A stretch of DNA of 64,000 nucleotides from Burkholderia guangdongensis (GCF_013403875.1 NZ_JACBNX010000001.1:248001-312000); one strand, 5' to 3'; shown: positions 1 through 9,123, counted from the stretch's first letter. Notes: generated by a model not told the origin, from the sequence alone. Numbers and translations are program-made.

Positions 1-1
1 C

Positions 2-1453
2 CGGCACATCGCGATGCTCGCGATCGGCGGCGCGATCGGCACGGGGCTGTTCGTGGCGTCGGGCGCGTCGGTCGCGCAGGCCGGGCCGGGCGGCGCGATC
101 GCCGCGTATATGCTGATCGGGCTGATGGTCTATTTCGTGATGACGAGCTTAGGCGAGATGGCCGCGCTGATGCCGGTGTCCGGCTCGTTCGCGACCTACG
201 GCGCGAAGTACGTCGACGAAGGCTTCGGCCTCGCGCTCGGCTGGAATTACTGGTACAGCTGGGCGGTGACGATCGCGGTCGAGCTCGTCGCGGGGCAGCT
301 CGTGATGCGCTACTGGTTTCCGGGCGTGCCGGGCGCCTATTGGGGCGCGGCGTTCCTGATCCTGATCTTCCTGCTCAACACGATGTCGGTGCGCGGCTTC
401 GGCGAGGCCGAATACTGGTTCTCGCTGATCAAGGTCGTCACCGTGATCGCGTTCATCGCGGCCGGCGTGCTGATGCTGGCCGGCGTGCTGCATCGGGTGC
501 CGGGCGCGGGTTTGCACAACTTCACGATCGGCGACGCGCCGTTCGTCGGCGGCATGCAGGCGATGATGAGCGTCGCGCTGATCGCCGGCTTCTCGTTCCT
601 CGGCACCGAGCTCGTCGGCGTCGCGGCGGGCGAATCGGAAAATCCGCGCAAGACGATTCCGCGCGCGGTCAAGCAGATCTTCTGGCGCATCCTGCTGTTC
701 TACGTGTTCGCGATCCTCGTGATCGGGCTGCTGATTCCGTACACCGATCCGAACCTGCTGAAGAGCGACGTGACCGACATCGGTGTGAGCCCGTTCACGC
801 TGGTGTTCCAGCGCGCGGGCTTCCCGCTCGCGGCGGGCGCGATGAACGTCGTCGTGCTGACGGCCGTGCTGTCGGCCGGCAACTCCGGCACGTACGCGGC
901 GACGCGGATGCTGTATACCCTCGCCGCCGAAGGGCGCGCGCCGAAGCTGTTCGCGAAGCTGTCGCCGGGCGGCGTGCCGCGCAATGCGCTGTACCTGACG
1001 ATGGCGGTCGGCGCACTGTGCTTCCTGACTTCGCTGTCCGGCGATCAGACGATCTATCTGTGGCTGCTGAACACGGTCGGCATCACCGGCTTCATCGCGT
1101 GGCTCGGGATCGCGGTCAGCCACTACCGGTTCCGCAAGGGCTTCGTGAAGCAGGGCTACCGGCTCGACCAGTTGCCGTACCGCGCGAAATTCTTCCCGTT
1201 CGGGCCGATCTTCGCGGTCGTGCTGTGCCTCGTGATCTCGCTCGGGCAGGACTATCAGGCGTTCTTCGCGAAGCACATCGACTGGAAGGAGATCGTGTCG
1301 ATCTACGTGTGGATTCCGCTGTTCGTCGCGATCTGGTTCGCGTACCGGCGTATCCGCAACAGCCGCCTGGTGCGCTACGAGGAGATGGAGATCGCGCCGT
1401 GGATGAATCGGCTTGCCGCGCGCGAGGATGCGCCGGACGATCGGCGCGCGTGA
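2..1453 (+). CDS. lysP: Lysine-specific permease, APC superfamily (5' end cut by window)
   Basis: Inner-membrane amino-acid:proton symporter, most likely for lysine. The frame is open from base 2 and begins inside the conserved first segment (RHIAM, then GGAIGTGLFVASG), so only a short cytoplasmic N-terminus is missing. The visible part, about 484 residues, covers the usual 12 membrane helices. Stretches such as SVRGFGEAEYWFSLIKV, SFATYG, GLALGWNYWYSW and LSAGNSG closely match Escherichia coli LysP as I remember it, more than AroP, GabP or ProY. The C-terminus RLVRYEEME also fits LysP. It is followed by a strong intrinsic terminator, so it probably ends its transcription unit. Substrate assignment is by similarity only. 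Confidence 0.85.
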   Translation, partial: RHIAMLAIGGAIGTGLFVASGASVAQAGPGGAIAAYMLIGLMVYFVMTSLGEMAALMPVSGSFATYGAKYVDEGFGLALGWNYWYSWAVTIAVELVAGQLVMRYWFPGVPGAYWGAAFLILIFLLNTMSVRGFGEAEYWFSLIKVVTVIAFIAAGVLMLAGVLHRVPGAGLHNFTIGDAPFVGGMQAMMSVALIAGFSFLGTELVGVAAGESENPRKTIPRAVKQIFWRILLFYVFAILVIGLLIPYTDPNLLKSDVTDIGVSPFTLVFQRAGFPLAAGAMNVVVLTAVLSAGNSGTYAATRMLYTLAAEGRAPKLFAKLSPGGVPRNALYLTMAVGALCFLTSLSGDQTIYLWLLNTVGITGFIAWLGIAVSHYRFRKGFVKQGYRLDQLPYRAKFFPFGPIFAVVLCLVISLGQDYQAFFAKHIDWKEIVSIYVWIPLFVAIWFAYRRIRNSRLVRYEEMEIAPWMNRLAAREDAPDDRRA

Positions 1454-1493
1454 CGCGGCCGTCCTGATCACGTCTGATCGCGTGGATGTGTCG

Positions 1494-1528
1494 AAGCCGG
1501 ACCGGCGAGTGCCGCGGTCCGGCTTTTT
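1494..1528 (+). terminator. Rho-independent terminator after lysP
   Basis: AAGCCGGACC pairs perfectly with GGTCCGGCTT across a short loop and is followed by a T run. It lies 41 bases after the lysP stop. Confidence 0.85.
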
Positions 1529-1732
1529 CGTGGGCGGTCATACCCCCCCTTTCTTCGTATTCATTCAATCGACTCGGCAGCGACACGTGCGCGTCCTTGG
1601 ATCGTCACACCCGGCCGGTATGTTTTCGTAACGCGCGGTAACGGGCGGTAATCGCCGAACCGGCAACGCATTGCGATGCATCGAGGTTTCCGCGCTCACG
1701 GCAAAAAGCGCGGCTTTTCCAAGGAGGGTGTG

Positions 1733-3733
1733 ATGAAGCGAACAAATGGGTCGAGAACGAGGATCATGCGGCGTGCCGGTCTGGCCGGCGGCGGCGTCGC
1801 GCTGGTGATCGCGAGCGCGGTTTTCGCGTCCCTCGCGCAAAGCGAGACACACGAGGGGGACGATGCGTCCCGACATACGATCTCGCCGATCAAGCATGTG
1901 ATCGTCATCGTCGGGGAAAACCGCACGTTCGATCAGGTCTTTGGCGCATACCAGCCTCGCACGGGGCAAACGGTATCGAACCTGCTGTCCCGGCGCATCA
2001 TCAACGCGGACGGCAGCCCCGGAACGAATTTCTCCGCCGCCGCGCAATACACGGCTCAGGCGACCGATCCGTCGCACTTCCAGCTCAGCCCCGGCGGAAA
2101 AGCGCCGTACACGACGCTTCCCGCCCCCAATACCGGTTCCGCTCCCACGGCCGCGAGCGATGCGAATCCGCCGCCTTTCGCGACGCTTGCGGCGGCGCAA
2201 GCCGCTGAAAGCGATGCGCTGGAGCCGCAGGACATCGTGCATCTGACCACGGGCGCGACCGGCTTGCCGCAGAAGTCGGTCGACACGCGCTTCGGCACGA
2301 ACACGTTCACGCTGCCGAACGGGCCCTATCAGATCTCGCGCGTCGGCCCGGATTACGATCAGTACATCGCGAGCCCGGTACATCGGTTCTATCAGGCATG
2401 GCAGCAGGCGGACTGCAGCGTCTCCCATGCGAGCGCCGATAATCCGAGCGGTTGCCTCGCCGATCTTTTCGCGTGGGTCGAGACGACGATCGGCGCCGGC
2501 TCCAACGGCAACGCGCAGTCCGCGACGTTCAACGACCAGACCACCGGCGAAGGCTCGACCGCGCTCGGCTTCTACAACGTGAACAACGGCAAGGACATGC
2601 CGTATTTCACCGCGCTCGCGAAGCAATACACGATCAGCGACAACTATCACCAGCCGGTGATGGGCGGTACGGGCGCGAACAGCATCATGCTGGGCACGGC
2701 CGATGCGCTTTACTTCACTGACGGCCAAGGGCATGTCGCGACCCCGCCGACCAATGAGATCGAAGATCCGCGGCCGCAATCCGGCACGAACAACTGGTAC
2801 GCGCAGGACGGCTACGCGGGCGGTTCGTACAGCAACTGCTCGGATGCGAAGCAGCCGGGCGTCGACGCGATCGTCGGCTATCTCGGCACGCTGCCGTATC
2901 ACCCGAACCCGAACTGCGCGGCGAGCGCCTACTACCTGCTGAACAACTACAACCCGGGCTACAACGGCGACGGCTCGGTCAATACGAGCGCGTTCACGAT
3001 TCCGCCGTCGCCGGTGCGCACCATTGCCGACTCGCTGCTCGCGAAGCACATCTCGTGGAAGTATTACGGCGAAGGCTGGAATACGTTCAAGAGCTCGGAC
3101 CCGAAGGTCAGCGGCGCAAGCGTCTACTGCAACATCTGCAACCCGTTCCTTTATGAAACGGCGATCATGACGAACAAGGAGGTGGTCGGGAAGCACTTCA
3201 AGGATGTGCCGGATCTCTACGACGATATTGCGGACGGCAAACTGCCGGCGGTGTCGTACGTGAAGCCGGGCGGGCTCCTCGACGGGCATCCGGCGTCGTC
3301 GAAGTACGGTCTGTACGAGGGGTTCGTGCGCAAGATCATCGACGCCGTTCAGCGCCGCCCCGAGCTGTGGAAGTCGACGGCGATCTTCATCACGAACGAC
3401 GAGGGCGGTGGCTACTATGATTCCGGTTACGTTCAGCCGCTGGACTTTTTTGGCGACGGTTCCCGTATTCCGCTGATCGTCGTGTCGCCTTATTCGCAAG
3501 GCGGGCGTGTCGTGCACGAGTACGCCGACCACGTGTCGATCATCAAGTTCATCGAACGCAACTGGTCACTCGCGCCGATCACGTCGCGTAGCCGCGACAA
3601 TCTGCCGAATCCGGTGCAGACGTCGCCGAATCCATATGTGCCGGTCAATGCGCCTGCGATCGGCGATTTGTTCAGCGTGTTCAGTTTCCGGCATGGGGAC
3701 GATCGTCACGAGCACGGTGACGGCAACAATTAG
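1733..3733 (+). CDS. Exported phosphoesterase, phospholipase C / acid phosphatase family
   Basis: A 666-residue member of the alkaline-phosphatase-like phosphoesterase family (phospholipase C / AcpA type), predicted to hydrolyse phosphate esters outside the cytoplasm. The ATG at 1733 follows AAGGAGG at 1721-1727; a longer in-frame start at 1676 lacks a ribosome site. The N-terminus has basic residues including an RR pair and then a hydrophobic stretch (about residues 15-35), a signal or anchor sequence that could be Tat or Sec. HVIVIVGENRTFDQVFG near residue 55 is the hallmark metal-binding and nucleophile region, with Thr as probable nucleophile. NDEGGGYYD and YADHVSIIKFIERNW in the C-terminal third are the other conserved metal-site blocks. 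Lipid or small phosphomonoester as substrate cannot be decided. Confidence 0.85.
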   Translation: MKRTNGSRTRIMRRAGLAGGGVALVIASAVFASLAQSETHEGDDASRHTISPIKHVIVIVGENRTFDQVFGAYQPRTGQTVSNLLSRRIINADGSPGTNFSAAAQYTAQATDPSHFQLSPGGKAPYTTLPAPNTGSAPTAASDANPPPFATLAAAQAAESDALEPQDIVHLTTGATGLPQKSVDTRFGTNTFTLPNGPYQISRVGPDYDQYIASPVHRFYQAWQQADCSVSHASADNPSGCLADLFAWVETTIGAGSNGNAQSATFNDQTTGEGSTALGFYNVNNGKDMPYFTALAKQYTISDNYHQPVMGGTGANSIMLGTADALYFTDGQGHVATPPTNEIEDPRPQSGTNNWYAQDGYAGGSYSNCSDAKQPGVDAIVGYLGTLPYHPNPNCAASAYYLLNNYNPGYNGDGSVNTSAFTIPPSPVRTIADSLLAKHISWKYYGEGWNTFKSSDPKVSGASVYCNICNPFLYETAIMTNKEVVGKHFKDVPDLYDDIADGKLPAVSYVKPGGLLDGHPASSKYGLYEGFVRKIIDAVQRRPELWKSTAIFITNDEGGGYYDSGYVQPLDFFGDGSRIPLIVVSPYSQGGRVVHEYADHVSIIKFIERNWSLAPITSRSRDNLPNPVQTSPNPYVPVNAPAIGDLFSVFSFRHGDDRHEHGDGNN

Positions 3734-3780
3734 AACGGCGGTTCCGGCCGGCCGTCGTTTTGACGGCGGTGCGTAGCCTG

Positions 3781-3817
3781 AAAGCGGCAGGGCTCGAAAC
3801 CCTGCCGCTTTCGCTTT
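3781..3817 (+). terminator. Rho-independent terminator after the phosphoesterase
   Basis: AAAGCGGCAGGG pairs with CCCTGCCGCTTT around a short loop, followed by a broken T-rich run. It isolates the phosphoesterase gene from the VOC gene. Confidence 0.8.
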
Positions 3818-3933
3818 GCTGAATGCGCTCGAGTCATCTCCGCCTGCTCGCGAAGCGCTTTTTCGCGCCCGCGCCGCGCCGGCATGGCATCATCGCGCGG
3901 TATCGCACACACAGCGGCGACAGGAGGGAGCCG

Positions 3934-4320
3934 ATGTATTCGCACATCTGCGTAGGCGTAAGCGACGTCGATCGCGCGTACGACTTCTATACGCAATGGT
4001 TCGGCGAACTGGGGCTGCGGCTCAGGTTCCGGCAGGCGGACTCGATCGGATGGATGCCGGAGACCGTCGATCGCCCGCTGTTCGTGATCTGCACGCCATA
4101 CGACGGTAATCCGAGCGCGCCCGGCAACGGCCAGATGGCGGCGTTTCTCGCGCCGACGCGCGCGAGCGTCGACCGCTGCCATGCGCTCGCGCTGCAGGGC
4201 GGCGGCACATGCGAAGGGCCGCCCGGCCTGCGTCCGCAATACCACCCCAATTATTACGGCGCGTATTTCCGCGATCCGGACGGCAACAAGCTCTGCGTGT
4301 GCTGCCATTCGCCAGAGTGA
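3934..4320 (+). CDS. VOC (glyoxalase/bleomycin-resistance) family protein
   Basis: A 128-residue single-module vicinal-oxygen-chelate protein. It opens YSHICVGVSDVDRAYDFYTQWFGELG, the usual first beta strand with the metal-ligand His and the following helix, and ends with YGAYFRDPDGNKLCVCCH, the usual closing strands. The metal position normally filled by Glu near the end is not obvious here. ATG 3934 is preceded by AGGAGGGAG at ideal spacing. Enzymes of this size act on small thiol adducts or diols, or are resistance proteins; nothing in the context fixes the substrate. The gene stands alone between a terminator and the next gene. Confidence 0.8.
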   Translation: MYSHICVGVSDVDRAYDFYTQWFGELGLRLRFRQADSIGWMPETVDRPLFVICTPYDGNPSAPGNGQMAAFLAPTRASVDRCHALALQGGGTCEGPPGLRPQYHPNYYGAYFRDPDGNKLCVCCHSPE

Positions 4321-4396
4321 TGCTTGCCGATTCACGCAATAAATTTCAAAAATGAACGCGTGGCCGTTATGCTGAGCGCATCACTTGAGCGAGCAC

Positions 4397-5074
4397 ATGA
4401 TGGCTGAACTCTTTCTGGTAAGGCATGGGCAGGCGTCGTTCGGCGCGGACAACTACGATCTGCTGTCCGCGCGCGGCGAGCAGCAGAGCGTCTGGCTCGG
4501 CGAATATTTCGCGCGGCAGGGCATCGTCTTCGATCGCGTGATCTGCGGCACGCTGCGCCGGCACGAGCAGACCGTCGACGGCATCCTGCGCGGCATGGGC
4601 CGCGCGGGCGTCGGCTACGACCAGCATCCGGGCCTGAACGAATACGACTTCAGCGGGCTGTTCGCCGCGCTCGGCGACGATCACCCGGTGGTGACGAAGA
4701 TGGCCGCCGGCTCGATGCGCGATCACTACCGCGCGCTGAAGGAGATGCTGCACCTGTGGTCGCAGGACAAGATCCGCGGGCCCGTGCCCGAGACGTGGGC
4801 GCAGTTCCAGCAGCGTGTCGCCGACGCGCGCGCCGCGATCCAGAACGGCGCCGGGCAGCGCGTGCTCGCGGTGAGCTCGGGCGGCCCGATCGCGGTCACG
4901 CTGCAGCAGGCGGTCGCGGCGCCGGCGTCGAGCGCGATCGCGCTGAACCTGCAGATCCGCAACAGCAGCATCTCGCAGTATTTCTACAACGCCGAGTCGT
5001 TCCATCTCGCTTCGTTCAACGGCATTCCGCATCTGGAAGACCCCGAGCGACACGAATACCGGACCTACGGCTGA
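4397..5074 (+). CDS. Histidine phosphatase family protein
   Basis: About 225 residues. LVRHGQASFG at the N-terminus is the RHG catalytic motif of the histidine phosphatase (phosphoglycerate mutase-like) superfamily, and VSSGGPIAV near residue 160 replaces the usual second-His block (typically a GH pair), so the distal catalytic His is not evident. Two adjacent ATGs at 4397 and 4400 are possible starts; ribosome-site evidence is weak. It begins a co-directional run (phosphotransferase, two short-chain dehydrogenases, acyl-CoA dehydrogenase) with spacings under 80 bases, so it is probably in that operon. The combination with an APH-like kinase and acyl-CoA dehydrogenase recurs in Proteobacteria, but the substrate is unknown. 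Confidence 0.8.
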   Translation: MMAELFLVRHGQASFGADNYDLLSARGEQQSVWLGEYFARQGIVFDRVICGTLRRHEQTVDGILRGMGRAGVGYDQHPGLNEYDFSGLFAALGDDHPVVTKMAAGSMRDHYRALKEMLHLWSQDKIRGPVPETWAQFQQRVADARAAIQNGAGQRVLAVSSGGPIAVTLQQAVAAPASSAIALNLQIRNSSISQYFYNAESFHLASFNGIPHLEDPERHEYRTYG

Positions 5075-5087
5075 CCCACGACACGGA

Positions 5088-6131
5088 ATGATCGGGACGA
5101 TGACGACCTCCGCACAGCAACTCGACGTCGCCAAGCTGGCGCGCTATCTGGAACAACACGTGCCCGGTTTCGAAGGGCCGATCGATGCGGAGAAATTCGC
5201 CGGCGGCCAGTCGAATCCGACCTTCCTGCTGACCGCGAAGAGCGGCCGCTACGTGCTGCGTCGGCAGCCGCCGGGCGAGCTGCTGAAGTCCGCGCACGCG
5301 GTCGATCGCGAATTCCGCATCCTGACCGCGCTGTCGGGGACCGCGGTGCCGGTTGCGCGCCCGTATCACCTGTGCGAAGACCGCGACGTGATCGGCAGCA
5401 TGTTCTACGTGATGAGCTTCGAGGACGGGCGGATCTTCTGGAATCCTGCCTTGCCGGACCTGCCGCACGACGAGCGGGCGATCTGCTACGACGCGATGCT
5501 GCGCACGATGGCCGCGCTGCACGACGTCGACGTCGACGCGGCCGGCCTTGCCGATTACGGCCGGCCCGGCAATTACTTCGAGCGGCAGATCGGCGTGTGG
5601 ACGAAGCAGTACCGCGCGGCCGAGACGGAGCGGCTCGACGCGATGGAAACGCTGATCGACTGGCTGCCGAAAGCGTGCCCGGCCGACACGGGCCGGCCGA
5701 CGCTCGTGCACGGCGATTTCCGGATCGACAACGTGATGTTCGAGCACGACGGCTTTCGCGTGAAGGCGGTGCTCGACTGGGAACTGTCGACGCTCGGTAA
5801 TCCGCTCGCGGATCTCGCGTATTTCTGCATGTGCCTGCGGTTGCCGTCGAGCGGCTATATCTCGGGGCTCGCGGATCAGGATCGCGCGGCGCTCGGCATT
5901 CCTGACGAAGCGCAGATCGTCGCGCGCTACTGCGAGCTGCGCGGGATCGAGCCGATCCGCGACTGGCATTTCTATCTCGCGTTCAGCTTCTTCCGGCTCG
6001 CGGCGATCCTGCAGGGCGTGAAGGCTCGCGCGCTGAAGGGGAACGCATCGAGCACGAAGGCGCTGCAGGTCGGCGAAATGGCCGGGCCGCTCGCCGAGCA
6101 GGCAGTGCGCGTGATCGACGCGCACCGCTGA
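5088..6131 (+). CDS. APH-like phosphotransferase (ACAD10/11-type kinase domain)
   Basis: A 347-residue protein kinase-like phosphotransferase. The N-lobe carries GGQSNPTFLL (nucleotide loop) and YVLRRQPPG (ATP-site Lys/Arg region). The catalytic loop is LVHGDFRIDN near residue 205 and the metal-binding Asp follows in VLDWELSTLGNPLADLAYF. This exact form is typical of the kinase domain fused to acyl-CoA dehydrogenase in animal ACAD10/11, which phosphorylates 4-hydroxyacyl-CoAs. Here a separate acyl-CoA dehydrogenase gene lies 1.7 kb downstream, so a role in catabolism of hydroxy fatty acids is a reasonable inference. An alternative start is ATG 5100. Confidence 0.85.
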   Translation: MIGTMTTSAQQLDVAKLARYLEQHVPGFEGPIDAEKFAGGQSNPTFLLTAKSGRYVLRRQPPGELLKSAHAVDREFRILTALSGTAVPVARPYHLCEDRDVIGSMFYVMSFEDGRIFWNPALPDLPHDERAICYDAMLRTMAALHDVDVDAAGLADYGRPGNYFERQIGVWTKQYRAAETERLDAMETLIDWLPKACPADTGRPTLVHGDFRIDNVMFEHDGFRVKAVLDWELSTLGNPLADLAYFCMCLRLPSSGYISGLADQDRAALGIPDEAQIVARYCELRGIEPIRDWHFYLAFSFFRLAAILQGVKARALKGNASSTKALQVGEMAGPLAEQAVRVIDAHR

Positions 6132-6198
6132 ACCCCGAACGGCGCGCCCCGCCGTCGACGAATTTCATCGAATACCGAATCAATTGAAGGAGCGAAAC

Positions 6199-6963
6199 AT
6201 GGCAACGAATCTGTTCGACCTGACCGGGAAGATCGCGCTCGTGACGGGCGCGAGCCGCGGGATCGGCGAGGAAATCGCGAAGCTGCTCGCCGAGCAGGGC
6301 GCGCACGTGATCGTGTCGAGCCGCAAGCTCGAGGACTGCCAGACGGTCGCCGACGAGATCGTCAAGGCGGGCGGCAAGGCCGAGGCGCTCGCGTGCCACG
6401 TCGGCAAGATGGAGGACATCGCGGCGACGTTCGAGCACATCCGCGCCAAGCATGGCCGCCTCGACATCCTCGTGAACAACGCGGCCGCGAATCCGTATTT
6501 CGGCCACATCCTCGATACCGATCTCGCCGCGTTCGAGAAGACGGTCGACGTGAACGTGCGCGGCTACTTCTTCATGTCGGTCGAGGCGGGCAAGATGATG
6601 AAGGCGCAGGGCGGCGGCGCGATCGTGAACACCGCGTCGGTGAACGCGCTGCAGCCGGGCGACAAGCAGGGCATCTATTCGATCACGAAGGCCGCGGTCG
6701 TGAACATGACGAAGGCGTTCGCGAAGGAGTGCGGGCCGTTCGGGATTCGCGTGAACGCGCTGCTGCCGGGCCTGACGAAGACGAAGTTCGCGGGTGCGCT
6801 GTTCGAGAACAAGGACATCTACGCGCGCTGGATGGAGCAGATTCCGCTGCGCCGCCACGCGGAGCCGCGCGAGATGGCGGGCACGGTGCTGTATCTGGTG
6901 TCCGACGCGTCGAGCTACACGAACGGCGAATGCATCGTCGTCGACGGCGGCATCACGATCTGA
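6199..6963 (+). CDS. Short-chain dehydrogenase/reductase
   Basis: A 254-residue classical SDR. The cofactor motif VTGASRGIG is at about residues 16-24, NNAA in the fourth strand follows, and the catalytic residues are S147, Y160 and K164. GAAGAAGG-like spacing is not needed to choose the start: AAGGAGCG sits just before ATG 6199. The sequence suggests a FabG/3-hydroxyacyl-CoA dehydrogenase-like oxidoreductase, NAD(P)-dependent and cytoplasmic. It lies between a kinase-like gene and a second SDR; the junction with the second SDR is occupied by an 86-bp repeated element. A role in the same acyl-CoA pathway is inferred from neighbours. Confidence 0.85.
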   Translation: MATNLFDLTGKIALVTGASRGIGEEIAKLLAEQGAHVIVSSRKLEDCQTVADEIVKAGGKAEALACHVGKMEDIAATFEHIRAKHGRLDILVNNAAANPYFGHILDTDLAAFEKTVDVNVRGYFFMSVEAGKMMKAQGGGAIVNTASVNALQPGDKQGIYSITKAAVVNMTKAFAKECGPFGIRVNALLPGLTKTKFAGALFENKDIYARWMEQIPLRRHAEPREMAGTVLYLVSDASSYTNGECIVVDGGITI

Positions 6964-6970
6964 GGCTGAG

Positions 6971-7056
6971 ATGAAACGACCCCCACACTCACTACGTTCG
7001 CTGCCCCCCGAGGGGGCGGTCAGCCTCCTTGGGGCGGCCCGGCGGAGGCTGACATG
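6971..7056 (+). repeat. 86-bp repeated element, copy 1, with a 28-codon frame
   Basis: It is 85/86 identical to the copy at 20707-20792. The element opens ATGAAACGACCCCCA and holds a continuous 28-codon frame (MKRPPHSLRSLPPEG...) whose TGA at 7055-7057 overlaps the next gene's ATG at 7054 (ATGA). Inside it GTCAGCCTCC at 7019-7028 is the perfect inverse of GGAGGCTGAC at 7044-7053, so a hairpin would mask the GGAGG ribosome site of the downstream dehydrogenase. A CCCCC-GA-GGGGG hairpin lies just before. GCTGA-N-ATGAAA occurs at both borders. Confidence 0.85.
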
Positions 7057-7815
7057 AAAATCGATAGCTATTCCGGCCAGGTCGTGATGATCACCGGCGC
7101 GGCGAGCGGCTTCGGCGCACTGCTCGCGCGCGAGCTCGCGGCGATGGGCGCGAAGCTCGCGCTCGGCGACCTGAACGCCGAAGGGCTCGAGCGCGTCGCC
7201 GCGCCGCTGCGTGACGCGGGCGCCGGCGTCGTCGCGCAGCGCTGCGACGTGAGCGTCGAGGCGGATGTCGCGTCGCTCGTCGTCGCGGCGGTGGCGCAGT
7301 TCGGCCGGCTCGACGTCGGCATCAACAACGCGGGCATCGCGCCGCCGATGAAGGCGCTGATCGACACCGAAGAGGCCGATCTCGATCTGAACTTCGCGGT
7401 CAACGCGAAGGGCGTGTTCTTCGGGATCAAGCATCAGATCCGCCAGATGCTCGCGCAGGGCGGCGGCGGCGTGATCCTGAACGTCGCGTCGATGGCCGGG
7501 CTCGGCGGCGCGCCGAAGCTCGCCGCGTACGCGGCCGCGAAGCACGCGGTCGTCGGCCTGACGAAGACGGCCGCCGTCGAATACGCGCGGCACGGGATTC
7601 GCGTGAACGCGGTATGCCCGTTCTACGCCCTCACGCCGATGGTCACCGAAGGCGACATCGGCGGCAAGCAGGATTTTCTCGCGCAGGGTTCGCCGATGAA
7701 GCGCCTCGGGCAACCGGAGGAAGTCGTCGCGACGATGCTGATGCTGTGCGCGAAGGAAAACTCGTATCTGACCGGGCAGGCCGTCGCAGTGGACGGCGGC
7801 GTCTCGGCATTCTGA
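7054..7815 (+). CDS. Short-chain dehydrogenase/reductase
   Basis: A 253-residue classical SDR with cofactor loop ITGAASGFG (Phe replaces the usual Ile), NNAG at the fourth strand, and catalytic S146, Y159 and K163. It is predicted to be a cytoplasmic NAD(P)-dependent alcohol or 3-hydroxyacyl-CoA oxidoreductase. The ATG at 7054 is supplied by the last three bases of the 86-bp repeat, and its GGAGG ribosome site also belongs to that repeat, inside a potential hairpin. Translation may therefore depend on ribosomes passing through the short frame in the element. The acyl-CoA dehydrogenase gene follows after 24 bases. Confidence 0.85.
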   Translation: MKIDSYSGQVVMITGAASGFGALLARELAAMGAKLALGDLNAEGLERVAAPLRDAGAGVVAQRCDVSVEADVASLVVAAVAQFGRLDVGINNAGIAPPMKALIDTEEADLDLNFAVNAKGVFFGIKHQIRQMLAQGGGGVILNVASMAGLGGAPKLAAYAAAKHAVVGLTKTAAVEYARHGIRVNAVCPFYALTPMVTEGDIGGKQDFLAQGSPMKRLGQPEEVVATMLMLCAKENSYLTGQAVAVDGGVSAF

Positions 7816-7839
7816 ACGATCGATATCGAAGGAACCGTC

Positions 7840-9084
7840 ATGGATTTTGCTTATACCCCCAAGGTCGAAGAGCTTCGCCAGCGCGTGCGCGCGTTCATGG
7901 ACGACCTGATCGTGCCGCGCATCCGTCAATGGAACGACGAAGTGCACGCGGGCCACTACCCGGTGTCGTTCATGGAGGACCTGAAGGCGCGTGCGAAGGC
8001 GCAAGGGCTGTGGAACCTGTTCCTGCCGCACCTGCACGACGGCGAGCCCGGCACGCGGCTGACGAACCTCGAATATGCGCCGCTCGCGGAGATCATGGGC
8101 CGCGTGTCGTGGGCGTCCGAGGTGTTCAACTGCAACGCGCCGGATACCGGCAACATGGAGCTGCTGCACATGTTCGCGACGCCCGAGCAGCGCGAGCAAT
8201 GGCTCGTGCCGCTGTTGAACGGCGAGATCCGCTCGGCGTTCGCGATGACGGAGCCGGACGTGCCTTCGTCGGATGCGACGAACATCACGACGCGCATCGC
8301 GCGTGATGGCGGCGACTACGTGATCAACGGGCGCAAGTGGTTCATCACGAACGCCGCGCATCCGAACTGCAAGATCTTCATCGTGATGGGCAAGACCGAC
8401 CCGGACGCGGAAAGCCATCAGCAGCAGAGCATGATCCTGGTGCCGCGCGACACGCCGGGCGTCGAGATCGTGCGCAACATCACGGTGATGAATCACTTCG
8501 CGCCGGAAGGGCATTGCGAGATCACGTTCAACAACGTGCGCGTGCCGGCGAGCAACCTGCTCGGCGAGGAGGGCAGCGGCTTTGCGCTCGCGCAGGCGCG
8601 TCTCGGGCCGGGGCGCATCCACCACTGCATGCGCTCGATCGGCGCGGCCGAGCTCGCGCTCGAACTGCTGCTCGATCGCGCGCAGGAGCGCAAGACGTTC
8701 GGCAAGTATCTGCATCAGCACGGCACCGTCGGCGAATGGATCGCACGCTCGCGGATCGAGATCGACCAGGCGCGCCTGCTCGTGCTGAAGGCCGCGTGGA
8801 TGATCGACAAGGTCGGCGCGAAGGCCGCGCGCAAGGAAATCTCGATGATCAAGGCGGTGGTGCCGACGATGCATACGAACGTCTGCGACCGCGCGATGCA
8901 GGTGTTCGGCGCGATGGGGATCAGCCCGGACACGCCGCTCGCCGATCACTGGACCTGGGGCCGCGCGCTGCGCTACGCGGACGGTCCGGACGAGGTGCAT
9001 CTGCAGTCGATCGCGCGGATGGAGCTCCAGTCGAGCACGCGCGGCGCGGCCGCCGATTACCTGACGCCGCCGGCGCGCGCGTGA
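7840..9084 (+). CDS. Acyl-CoA dehydrogenase family protein
   Basis: A 414-residue flavoprotein of the acyl-CoA dehydrogenase family, which introduces the C2-C3 double bond in acyl-CoAs and passes electrons to ETF. Visible blocks are FAMTEPDVPSSDATNI and YVINGRKWFITNA (FAD and substrate-binding sheet), LGPGRIHHCMR in the first C-terminal helix, the ERKTFGKYL segment, and QVFGAMGISPDTPLADHW near the end. It resembles long-chain members of the ACAD10/11 group, which agrees with the kinase-like gene upstream. AAGGAACC precedes ATG 7840. It is the likely last structural gene before the LysR regulator. Confidence 0.88.
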   Translation: MDFAYTPKVEELRQRVRAFMDDLIVPRIRQWNDEVHAGHYPVSFMEDLKARAKAQGLWNLFLPHLHDGEPGTRLTNLEYAPLAEIMGRVSWASEVFNCNAPDTGNMELLHMFATPEQREQWLVPLLNGEIRSAFAMTEPDVPSSDATNITTRIARDGGDYVINGRKWFITNAAHPNCKIFIVMGKTDPDAESHQQQSMILVPRDTPGVEIVRNITVMNHFAPEGHCEITFNNVRVPASNLLGEEGSGFALAQARLGPGRIHHCMRSIGAAELALELLLDRAQERKTFGKYLHQHGTVGEWIARSRIEIDQARLLVLKAAWMIDKVGAKAARKEISMIKAVVPTMHTNVCDRAMQVFGAMGISPDTPLADHWTWGRALRYADGPDEVHLQSIARMELQSSTRGAAADYLTPPARA

Positions 9085-9123
9085 GCGTGACGTGGACGGC
9101 CGCGCCGGCGAGGAGGCACGGCG

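Noticed and set aside
5983..9000. 1005-codon open frame on the minus strand
   Set aside because: It is the reverse of well-recognised dehydrogenase genes; its product is Arg/His-rich low-complexity sequence typical of a high-GC shadow frame.
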